From NCBI GenBank assembly GCA_007570785.1, contig ML662445.1, positions 2,297,365 to 2,361,364 on the forward strand: a DNA stretch of 64,000 nucleotides, given 5' to 3'. Below are positions 11,801-23,800 of this stretch, in pieces (position 1 is the stretch's first letter; each line of letters opens with the position of its first letter). Below the pieces are notes generated by a model, which was not told the DNA's origin, did not search any database, and saw only the letters and a program-made list of their open reading frames with translations. Position numbers and translations under genes: made by a program. This DNA comes from Antilocapra americana (Eukaryota > Chordata > Mammalia > Artiodactyla > Antilocapridae).

Positions 11801-14800
11801 GTTCACAACGCTGCTTTTTCAGAAAGTCCTTGAGGAGGACTTCTTTAAGTCCCCGACTCCCTTCAGGCACCAAAACGAGATTTCTGGGGGAGTTTCGTAA
11901 ATCATCCAAAGAAGTGTGAGGCAAGAGGAAAAGGGCAGGAAAAGAAAAGCTGTTCCATCGTGAACTACATTTCCTGGTTCTCAAATATAAAGACAACAAC
12001 GTGGAAGAAGCATTCTTGGTTTTCTTAGCACTTTCCCAAGAAGCAGCTCTCCCACTGCTCCCAAGTCTCACTCTGTTGTTCTGCCTTATCGTCGGCAGTT
12101 CAGGAAGACACCCACACTGTGGGAGTGTGGTTCCAAACAGGTTAAAGAGACGACCTGCTGGCTCTGGGCTTCCTAAGGTGCCATGAAGCTGCAGGTTTTT
12201 ATTTTGGAAAACTCAAAATGCTAATTGCGGTTTGAAAAAAGCAAAAGGCAAATTCCTTTACTCTCTAGACCACTGGCGGGACCATCTGCTGAAGGTACGT
12301 ATCCTCAATGCCGCTCTGTGGATGCAAGCAGAATTCTATCACGTTCAACCCGTAAACTGAAACCAAGGTGTCTGCTTGTTAGACGGCTGCTTTGTTGGAT
12401 GCTTTTCACCACTTCACACAACCCCTTCGAGTAGCCATGTCCACGTCTGTAAGATGAGATGAAAACAACCATGTGTCCACCCTGTAAAACACGGTGGAAC
12501 TGCTTTCCTTGCTCCTTTTTCACAGTGGCTCTGTCTGGGGACACAGGGGGAAGCATACATTGCTGGAACTCACAGGACCGACTTAACGAAGAAAGTGCCC
12601 AAAAGAAAACAGTCCTGCTTTTAGGCACTGGACAACCATCTGGACACGGCTGAGGCTGATCCACAGAGAGGTCACAATGGGCTGCGTCCTTCTGACACGG
12701 CGCCTCGACCTGTCCCTGAGTGAGGCGGGCTGCAGGACGCGGGCCTCGGTCACCTCAAGGTCCCCGTCACAGGGTTAGGTGTTTGCTGCCGGGCCAGACC
12801 CGGGGCACCTCGGAGGTACCCATCACAACAGATCCGGCAGACGGTGGGTAAGGCACCCTGGCGTGAGGGCACCTACGCTGGTAACCTCCATGAAAATGCT
12901 TGATTTCAAGTTTCAAAAAGGGTAGCAGTTTCCAAACAGAGCTCACGTCCATTCACACGACATAGAGAAGATGGAGCAGGTGTTACTGACACTCATCACC
13001 CCACACACGCTGTGGTTGAAGGACCGAGCTCCTCACCGCCAGTGCACAGCGAAACAGAGTACAAACGCAGGAACCCAAGTGCTTCTCGCTGCCGCCTGTG
13101 ACCTGAGGGAAGCCGGCGCACACGTGTGAGGGTCAAAAGCGTGCTCCCCTTGTAACACATTGCAGGTCGGAGCCTTGGGCTCTGAAGTGCCAGGCAGAGA
13201 GCGGGCCCTCCAGAGGCCATCTCTCCTGTGTGACCACTCAGGCCGCAAGTCTGCGTCTGGGTGGTCCTCAGATGCTTGTTGCCCAGCGATGCTTTCCTGG
13301 CCCCTCCTGACCCACCCAGTGTCACTCATCAGAGAAGAGAGGCCAGCACACTGAAACCTGGGCAGAGAAGGGGAGGGAGCCAGGCTCCAGGGTCCAACTG
13401 TCCTCAGAACTGACTGGTTTGACTGCGTCTAGGGTGCAGAGCTCAAGCAGGGTGGATGCAGAGGGAGGATGTGTCCCAGACCCAGGATTCACTCAGATTT
13501 CTGCCACTGGCATTCTAATGGTAGATCCAAGTTATTATTGTTGCTGTTCAGTCACTCAGTCGTGTCCAATTCTTTGTGATCCCATGGACTGCAGCACGCC
13601 AGGCTTCCCTGTCCTTCACCATCTCCTGGAGCTTGCTCAAACTCATGTACACTGAGTCGGTGATGCCATCCAACCATCTCATCCTCTGTCGTCCCCTTCT
13701 CCTCCTGCCCTCAATCTTTCCCAACATCAGAGTCTTTTCCAATGAGTCAGCTCTTTGCATCGGGTGGCCAAAGTATTGGCGCTTCAGCTTCAGCATCAGT
13801 CCTTCCAATGAGTGTTCAGGGCTGATTTATTTTGGGATTGACAGGTTTGGTCTCCTTGCTGTCAAAGGGTCTCTCAAGAGTCTTCTCCAGCACCACAATT
13901 AGAAAGAATCAATTCTTTAGGAAAGATTTTAAATTCTTCTTGCAGACAAGAACTAAATCAAGCTCTAGGACTCTACTTTCCCCTGAGCACAAACCCCAGA
14001 CACAGTGAGTGTCCATTTTTCAAACTGCAGCATTTTCTTCTGAGGGAACAATTCCATCCCTTCGTCTCTAATCAAATCCAAATGCAAATGACGATGCAGA
14101 CAAATGCCTCAACCCTATTTTCATAAAATAGCCGTCAGAGTTGAGGGAATGAATCTTTACCCAATCTGATGACCATTGATCTTCACTGTGTCAGGCGAAA
14201 ACTAATCTTCTGTTATTACTTGCAAGATTGAGCAAATTGGAAAATAGTTAAAAATCCTTCACGGTGTCGCAAGATGGGACTGGCAAGCCAAGTACACGAG
14301 CTCCCCCTGCTGGTGAAGTACACATTATCCCAAGTTGGGGGAATAAATCATAATTTTTTAAACAGGATACTATGAAACAGGCTAAAGGAAAAAGCAATTT
14401 ATGTTAAAAAATTAATGACCAGTTGTCCTTTATCCCATGGCTTTCCTTCCATAATATTTAGATTTTTAGTATAATGTTATTTTATTTGCCAACCAAGAAG
14501 TTTGTTGTTGTTTTGTTAATTGTTACGGCAAGAAAGAGTAACATGTCGGTAGCCCGTAGCCCTGCGCGTGCTGTGGTCACATGCCAAGGCCCCGCACGAC
14601 TCACGCCGTTATGTGTACAGAGGCCAGGTCTGTACGGGGTTCATCAGCATGTGAACAAAGCACGGCCCTAAGTGGTAGGATTTCTTCTGCAAACTTCTCT
14701 ATTTTATTTGAAATCCCTGTGTAATAAGTGCTGTTTTTCTGAACAACTGAAGCTTTCATTTTTTTGAAAATAGGACTGATTTTCTAACTTTGCTTCCCAA

Positions 14801-17800
14801 ATATTCAGCTCCGTGTACTTTGGAGAGAATGTTGACATCCTAACCTCATGTGTAGGCCAGTGTGGTGTGGGGTGGGGCATCTCTGGCCTTTTTCCTTTTC
14901 TGATCTCTCAAGGTAGGGGGTGACTGCCGCTTGCCCCTCCCCACCTCCTCCACCCTGGCCTGGCTCTTATTTTACAGCAGGAAAAATAAACCCTTCAAGT
15001 TCCTCCTTTGCCTTTCCATCACCTGCAAAGTGGGCGAGCTACTTGGAGTAGGACCAGTTCAGTTCAATTCAGTCGCTTAGTCATGTCCGACTCTTTGTGA
15101 CCTCATGGGCTGCAGCACACCAGGCCTCCCTGTCCATCATCAACTCCCAGAGTTTACTCAAAGTCATGTCCATCGAGTTGGTGATGCCATCCAATCATCT
15201 CATCCTCTGTCACCCGCTTCTCCTCCCACCTTCAATCTTTCCCAGCACCAGGGTCTTTTCCAATGAGGGGGCTCTTTGCATCAGGAAGGTAGACATGGAC
15301 AAAGAGATGCCAGTCCTGGCAAATTACTGAAAGTGTGAGTGGCTCTGGCTTTTCTGTCCTTTCTGAGCAGAGAGGAGGAGCATTCACCCATCCGGGAGTC
15401 ACTACCCATCCTGAGTCAGGAGCCGAGTCCAGGGGTCTCCCGAGAGGGGAACGTGTGCGTCACAGGCTCGGAGGCAGAGGCTGGGGTCCCCAGGGTGGGG
15501 GCGGAGGTGGGGTCAGGGGACCAGCTGAGGCTCCAGGGCGTCAGCAGCCAGACCGGCGCCCTCTCATCCCTGTGGGGCTGTGAGACCACAGGGGCCCCTG
15601 GGCGCCCGGACGGCCTGGCCTCCCCTCCCCAGGACAGAAGTAGACCTCCTTGTTTATGGCGAGGCATGAGGAAAGCAGTACCTGCTCCCCGCGGATTGTG
15701 AAATATAACAAACCAAACCACGCTGCCTTTAAAGCACCTTGCTGGGACCGCCAGGGGCTCTTGCCATGCCGGGGGACAGGGGCTGGCCCTGCTCTGACCG
15801 TGCACTGGCCCCGACGGCAGAGACAGACAGCCTGTGACTTGGCCGGAACCTCCCCGCCCGGTGCCCCCCGGGCGGGACGTGAACCCCTTTCCCCAGCACA
15901 GGCTGGCCTTCAGTATGGCCTCGGGGTCACGGCTGCGAGGCTCACACAGAGTCAGGGGTGCTCATCAGGCTGTGGGGAGGGAGGCTGGGGCCCGCACCCC
16001 TGAGCCGCCAGCACCGTGAGGGCTGCGCCCGGCCAGGGTAGAAGCAACCGCATGTCAGTCAGGGGGGCGATGAGTAACAGAACGTGGTTTACCCGGTCCC
16101 CGGGGATGGCATTTTAGCATGAAGGAAGTTCTGACACAAGCCATGGCGTAGCAGAAAGGAGCCAGTCCCCACAGGACACGCACTGCGTGATCCCACTGGT
16201 CAGGGGTCCCTGGCACGGTCAGAGTCACAGGGGGCGTTGGGTGGGGCTTTCCGGGAGGCTGGGACCGGTGATGGGACCTGGTGTCTGCTGGGTGCGGGGT
16301 TGGTTTGGGAAGATGGGAAAGGTCTGGAGCTGGATGCTGTGATGGATACACAACATCACATACTTAATGCCACCAAAATGTGCAGTTAAACACGGCAAAA
16401 TGTAAGTTTTATGTTAAGTATGTTTTACCACAATAAAAAAAAAAAAGTAAGGGTGACTCAGACACTGCAGGCCCCTGCCCACCACTGCACGAGGGCGTCA
16501 TGGCAGGCAACCAGTGAGCTCTTAGCGCTTCTTCCTGTGCTCACCACAGAACCTTCTAGTGATGCATAAACAGGGTCAGCACCAGCCCCAGGGTCTCAGC
16601 AAACAAACTCAGGATACAGAAACCTCTCTGGAGAACTGGCTTTCTTCCCTCAGCCGCTACTCTGAGGGGTTCAGTTTAGTTCAGTTCAGTCACTCAGCCA
16701 TGTCCGACTCTTTGTGACTTTATGGACTGCAGCATGCCAGGCTTCCCTGTCCATCACCAACTCCTGGAGCTTATGCAAACTCATGTCCATTGAGTCGGTG
16801 ATACCATCCAACTATCTCATCCTTTGTCGTCCCCTTCTCCTCCTGCCCTCAATCTTTCCCAGCATCAGGGTCTTTTCCAAGGGGTCAATTCTTCACATAA
16901 GGTGGCCAAACTATTGGAGCTTCAGTTTCAACATCAGTCCTTCCAATGAATATTCAGAAATGATTTCCTTTAGGATTGACTGGTTTGATGTCCTTCAAGT
17001 CCAAGGGACCCTCAAGAGTCTTCTCCAACACCACAGTTCAAAAGCATCAATTCTTCGGCACTCAGCTTTCTTTATGGTCCAACTCACATCCATACATGAC
17101 TACTGGAAGAACCATAGCTTTGACTAGATGTACCTTTCTCGGCAAAGTAATGTCTCTGCTTTTTAATTACCTATCTAGCTCGGTCATAACTTTTCTGCCA
17201 AGGAGCAAGCGTCTTTTAATTTCATGGCTGCAGCCACCATCTGCAGTGATTTTGGAGCCCAAGAAAATAAAGTCTCTCACTGTTTCCATTGTTTCCCCAT
17301 CTGTTTGCCGTGAAGTGATGGGACCACACACAGTGAGGCTGGCTTGTTTCCCGTGGAGGTCTGTGACTCCTCACACGCACGTGGCTGCCACCACCGTAGG
17401 GAAGCATCGCCCCCAGACCTCCCCTCCACTTCACACCACACCCTCCCTCCCCTATCCCTGACCCCTGCCGGCCCCTGCTCTTGTCACCCTCCCCAAGGTG
17501 CAGTCTTTTGAGGACTGTCATGGGTGTGTGAGGTCGTACAGTATGAAGGCTTCTTGGAATGCCTTCTTTCACCGAACACAATGCCTTGGAGATGCCTCTG
17601 AGTTGTCAAGTATATCAAAAGTCTGCTCCTTCTTACTGCTGCGCAGTATTTTATCACATGGACATACTAGAGTCTATTTATTGCCTCACTCAGTGAGGAG
17701 CATTTGGGCCATTTACAGACTTAGTGACTATGAATTGAGCTGCTATAAACATTCATGGGCAAGTTTTGTGCGATTGTAAGTTTTCTTTTAAGATTTAAAT

Positions 17801-20800
17801 TATTTCCATCAAAAGAGCAGAGACGAATATATTTATTATAAAAATCACTTCCAAAAACATGTAAGTTTTCTTTTATCATTCAAAGCAGGAAGTGGGATTG
17901 CTGAGTCAGATGGTAAGTGCATGGTTAACTTTATAAGAAATTCAAATTGTGTTACAGAGTGAGGACACCACTTTGCATTCCCAGCAGTAATGCATGTGAG
18001 GTCCAGTAGCCTCACATCCCAGCCAACACTTGGTATTGTCAGTATTCTTTATTTCAGCCTTTCTAATAGGGGACTAGTGGTGTTTCTAGGTGGCTTTGAT
18101 TTACATCTTACTAACGGCTAATGATGCTGGGCATCTCTTCATGTGCTTGCTTGCTTTCTGCTCATCCTTTGCAATGAAGTGTTTAGTCAAGCATTTTGTC
18201 CAATTTTTAAACCTGGTTGTTTGGTTTGTTTTTACCATTGATTTTTTGGAGTTCTTTACATATTGTGGTTTCAAGTCCCACATCATATATGTGATTGCAA
18301 ATATTTTCTCAGTCTGTAGCTTCTTTTCATTCTCTTAAAAGTGACCTTTGCAAAAGTTGTAAATATTGATCAGGTCCAATTTATCAATTTTGTTTCTTTT
18401 ATGGATCATGCTTTCAGTGTCAGGTCTGTAAACTTATTTACTACCCTCATGTCATGGAGGTTTTCTTCTCCGATGTACTGATTATAAAAATCACCAAAAT
18501 ATACTCTCTGTTACTTATAGCATTAGAAGCTGGTATATGTGGTTCAGGTGTGAAACATTGTTATTGTCTACACAACACTTCATTAACTACATCACAGCAT
18601 AAATAAGTTTAATAATATCGGATCTGCATGATACTACTGAACATTTATTTAAAACGTTTCCATAAAGTTTAAGAAATGTTCTTAGTTTAATCACAGTACA
18701 TTGATCGAAGTACACAATGTTTCTGTGATGAAAACTCCAACCCATCCTGCAGAAAAATGGTGTATAAACACCAAAGTAAGCATGCATTCATTAGCTCAGT
18801 CATGTCCAACTCTCTGCAACATCATAGGCTAAAGCCCACCAGGCTCCTCTGTCCATGAAATTCTCTAGGCAAGAATACTGGAGTGGACTGCCATTTCTTA
18901 CTCGGAAATAAGCATTAACTTTACAAAATTCTGAGCTGCTTTCATTATTTTGGGCCATTACGGTGCTATCTAATAAATAACTTCACTTGCCAGATCCATT
19001 GGATGTCTAAATACACAAAATACTTTTCTTGAAGTGAGTAACTTAAGGAAGATTCCCTGGAGGAGGTCGTGGCAACCCACTCTAGTATTCTTGCCTGGAG
19101 AATCTCATGGACAGAGGAGCCTGATGGGCTACAGTCCACGGGGTCACAAAGAGTTGGACATGACTGAAGCAACTCAGCACAGATGCAAAATAACTGAAAC
19201 AGTTTCCTAGCTCATCTGTTTTCTTTTTTAATTCTTGGTTTCACATTCTCCTTCACTGGAGAAGACTGTGTAGGATTGGCCAGCGGTGACGGAATCCAAT
19301 TGGCCCTGGGTGACAGACAACACAAGGCAAGGAGAACCAGATTATTTGCCCGCTGGCAGCACTGCAGAGAGGATAAGTTCAGGTCAGGAGGGCGGGGGTG
19401 TTTCAGCAGTTCCTGAAATGCTCCAGCTCGTCCCTGTGGCTGACGTCTTCAACTCAAATGCCACTGCATCGGCCTCCTCCCATGCCATCATGCCCATGGG
19501 TTTGTGTGCTGAGTTGCTCAGTCATGTTCAGCTCTTTGCGACCCCATGGACTGTAGCCTGGCAGTCTGCTCTGTCCACGGGATTCTCCAGGCAAGGATAC
19601 TGGAGCGGGGTGCCATTTCCTCCTCCAGGGGAGCTTCCCAACCCAGGGTGCAAACCTGAGTCTCTTACCTCTTCTGCACTGGCAGGCATGTTCTTGACCA
19701 CGAGCGCCACCTGGCGTAACACAACTCCCTGGGTTTCCTGCACAGGGAACCTGAGCACCATGAATTTCCCGGCCCCGTGGGCCGAGGGACGCTCAGCAAG
19801 GGACCCCAAGGCCTGGCTCCACCCTCCGAGGGAGGCGGTGACTGAGCTGCACAGGAAACAGGTCACTTGCTGAGCCTGCCCTGGGGAAACTGAGAACTGC
19901 AGCCTGCAGAATACGTGGCCAGGACATCGGGGAGGTGGGGTCTGGGCACAGTGGGGAGAGACTGGGGCAGCAGGGAGCCTGGGCCCCCAAGGGACCCCCA
20001 GAAGAAGGGATTTAGAACCTGAGGGGCGAGCAGGGCGCAGAGTCACAGAAGGAGGACTGGAGGGCACATGGACACCTCATTCCAAGGACAGAGAGGGACT
20101 GGACCACTCAAAGCCAAGACAAGTTCTCAGAAAGTGGAGAAAACCTGGCCCCTACCCCCGCCAGGCTGGAGAAAAGAGGTCAAGTTTGTGAGCAGACGCA
20201 GGGGGTGGCTGTTGGGGAGGAGAGGAGGTGCAGAGCATCCTCTCTTTGCAAATGAATCTGGGCGGGAAAGGGCGGGGCCCCAGCAGGGCTGCCCCAGTCT
20301 CGGCTTTGCTGTCAACATGGGGAGGAGATAAACACAGGGACTATTTTAAAGAAAAACGTATAAGGATTGTGAACCGACTCAAAGGGGGAAATAGAGCAGA
20401 GAAAGAGGCCGGGATGACTGCAGGGCTTCCGACCTGGTGGATGGTGGTGGGAGGACCATCTGCAGAGAGTCATAGACACTGCCGGTGGCGCGTGTGGGAA
20501 CATGCCCGTGTAACGAATGCCCGTGAGGCCCACGACAGTCCAGACAGGAGTGCCAGGACCAGCAGCGGCAGCGAGCACTAAACGCACTAACCTCCTGAGA
20601 AGCACCCTCTAGACATGGTGACAACAGCATCTTCTGAGCAAGAAGAGCCCTTCTGAACCGCGCCCCGAGCTGGGCATGGAGGAGGCGGTCGCGAGGCTGC
20701 GGCTCACTGTCCCGGTGGCTTTCAGGAGATGCCCGTGAAGAGCTCCTCTGACCTTCCAGACGGCCCCCCCTCTCTTTCAGGATGGACACCACGCGGCCAG

Positions 20801-23800
20801 AACCACCCACTACGGCTCCCTGCCCCAGAAGGCGCAGCACGGCCGGCCCCAAGACGAGAACCCCGTAGTGCACTTCTTCAAGAACATCGTGAGTGCTGGA
20901 GTGGCAGGGGGCAGAAGGGGAGTGTCAGCATTAGGGGGGAGGAGATTGGAGGGGTGCAGGGTGGGGTGGGGGGAGCAGAGGGGTGCGGGGTGCCTGGCCG
21001 TGCCACCGCCGGAGAGGCTAAGTGTATCCCCAGATGACACAGCCCTAATCCAGGGGGAGAGATCGGAGTATATCCCCCAGTGCCTCTAATCGCTGATCCA
21101 CAAGGGGTCTGAGTACATCCCCAGGTGAAAGCTCTAATCCATGGGGGCGGGTCTGAGAATATCCCCGTGGGACACAGCTACAGAGGGAGGGTGGTAGGCT
21201 GGCTCACCAGCTGTAACACATGGACCACACAGAAGCCAGGGCGTGGGCTGTGCAGAGGACACTGGGCTGTGGCAATGCTCTGCAACGCTGTGCACTTTTT
21301 CTAGAAACCTAGAATTGGCTCTAAAAACAATAAAGTCTTAAAAACAAAAGCAAAAGCACAGGCTCTAGTTATAGACCTCCTTTTTCATGTGGATGGGGGC
21401 TTTAGGGGTCACACACCTGAGGGCTTTCCTTTCGAGGCTCCTAGTATCTGGGGCCCTGACTGCTGACCCCAGAGAGTCTCTGTGACACTCACCTTCTCCA
21501 TCAGCGTGTGACAGGGACTGTCACTGGAGCGCCAGCCACAAGGGCTCGCCTCGCTGGGTGTAGGGCCCTGGGCATGTTCCACACCCTCCTAAAGACTTCC
21601 TGTGTGTTCTGGATGATCCAGGAGCCACTGGGTGCTTTCAGATCCTCAAATCCCATGTTTCTCCCTCACTTGGGACAGAACAGGGTCACCGGGCAGAGAC
21701 CGAGTGCATGCCTTCTTGTCCCACTAGTGCAGACCCTCCCAGCAAGCAGTGCCCTCTTGCTGGGAACTGGAAACCAGCTGAGTGAACACTGGGGTGACAG
21801 GGGGACCACAGGAGGCCCTCCCCAGGCGGTCAGGGCCGCTGTGAAGGACAGACCCACCCCCAGCTCACCATTCTCCTGTGTCTTTGCAGGTGACACCTCG
21901 CACACCTCCTCCATCACAAGGGAAGGTAAGAGCTCTGAATGCATGGCATGGACATGCTTTACTCCCCTGGAATCCCTAAATGGGCCAGGAAGGGGGCTGG
22001 ACTCAGAGCTCCCTGATTTCACCCCAAATGTTTTGCCACGTGGAGCCCACATAGAACCGGCTGAGAAATGCTTGTCCTGGGCAGACAGCACTCCCTTCCT
22101 CTCCCTGCCTGGATCGGAAGTCCTCCTGGGTGGCTCCAGGCGGGATGCGCTGAGTCTAACAAAACTTATTTCCTGTCTCAGCTCGGCCTGTGCTGTGTCT
22201 CCTGTTGTATTAAAGAGTGCTGTGCCTGCACTGATCACTGTGTCACTTTTTCTTTCTCTTCTTCACGCAGGGGCGAGGACTGTCCCTCAGCAGATTTAGC
22301 TGGGTAGGTGCTGCACGCAGTCCTCCCCTCCCCTCCCCCGTCCTCTCTCTGCTCCGCTCCACTCTTGTCTCTGAGGCTCGTGTGTCCACGTTCCTTCCAT
22401 CCTCCCGGCTTGACCCCCAGCTGCTTCCCCCACAGCAGGCCCTTCCTTCTAGCTCGACTCATGCTCCTGTTTCCTCACCCCTGGGCCCACGCACCAAAGG
22501 GCTCCTAGGAGACTCTGCCGGCCTCTCCCCAGGGAAGGAGGATCCCCGTCTCTGAGAGAGTTCCTGACTTCCTTCCAAGTCTGCCTGTGCACCTGTCCGA
22601 ATAGCTAACCCCACCCCACCCCAGGTGTTGACATTCCGTTGAGAAATAGAATTCTGCTAACAAGACAAACAGATTCTGCAAACAGATTCTGCTAACAAGA
22701 CAAAAAGATGCTGAATTCAGTTACTCAGTTTATAATAACCTAAGTGATCCAAAAGATTTTGGTTTGGATTTTGATTTAGTAATAACTAAAGCTTAGATAT
22801 CAAGCCATCCAGAAAAAACGTTTTAGGAATTTCTGAGAACAAAGTGTCCATGAAAATTTTAAAGGGTGACTTGTTCAGCTTCTAGTAAAATCTGGTGTCT
22901 ACGCCAACTTCTAATGCTGATCTGTATTTTAACCAAGTTACCTTCTAGTAAGGGCTTCCCTGGTGGTTCAGTGGTAGAGAACCTGCCTGCTAATGCAGGA
23001 GCCATAGGAGACTCAGGCTGGATCCCTGGGCCGGGAAGATCCCCTGGGGGAGGGCGTGGCAGTCCACTCCAGTATTCTTGCCTGGAGAATCCCATGGACA
23101 GAGGAGCCTGGTGCTACCATCCATGGGGTCTCAAAGAGCTGGACACAACTAAGCTACCAAGCAGCAGTCATTTACTAGTAAATATTAGGTACAGTCTTTA
23201 CTTGATCAAACTTCCAGAATAAAAAGAGACCCACTACCTCTAGGCCGGGAACTGTGTCTGTCTTAGCGACAGAAACGCATTCTCCAGTGTCCTTGGAGAC
23301 ACAAGATCTCTCTCGCACAGAGCCTGTATCTGACTGATGCACAGTTAGTAGGCACCATAGAAATGAACGCAAGAATTCAGAGAGAAGGAAAGAAAGAAGG
23401 AAGGGAAGAGGGAGGAAGGAAAGAGAGAAGGGAAGAGGAAGGGGAAGGAAGGAGGAGGGACTGCTTCGTGTTGATGTTTGGCAGAAACCAACACAATACT
23501 GTAAAGCAATTATCCTTCAATAAAAAGTAAATGTTTACAAAAGAAGGAAGGAGGGAGGGAGGCATCCACCCTCAGAGAAAAGGCAGAGGAAGCTTCCGGG
23601 AACCACTCCAACACCTGATTACTGCAGTGTGAACTGAGAGGTTTCTGGGACATTCATACAGATACACATGAGGCTTTTTCTGATCTGATGAATTTGCAAA
23701 AAGTGCCGATAATGTACAGAACTGACATGGCCCAGCAGTCACATCCAGTTAATGGTGGACCTCTTGTGCCAGCAGGAGAGAAAGATGATACTAAAGAATG

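Larger units (their letters stand above)
5828..20780 (+). other. MBP: MBP intron 2 (15 kb)
   Basis: The largest MBP intron in the window. It is GC-rich and without obvious repeats from 5828 to about 9200. It then holds four antisense BovB fragments (9236, 13537, 15056, 16671), an old sense L1 3' UTR (16035), an antisense L1 (17500) and three Bov-tA SINEs (18790, 19047, 19503). Several open frames of 150-280 codons in the GC-rich part lack start context, homology and splice logic and are treated as chance. Confidence 0.75.
20889..21889 (+). other. MBP: MBP intron 3
   Basis: A 1.0 kb intron. It contains a degenerate tandem repeat (21018-21175), then an old L1 3' end (about 21195-21345), and otherwise unassigned sequence. 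Confidence 0.75.
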
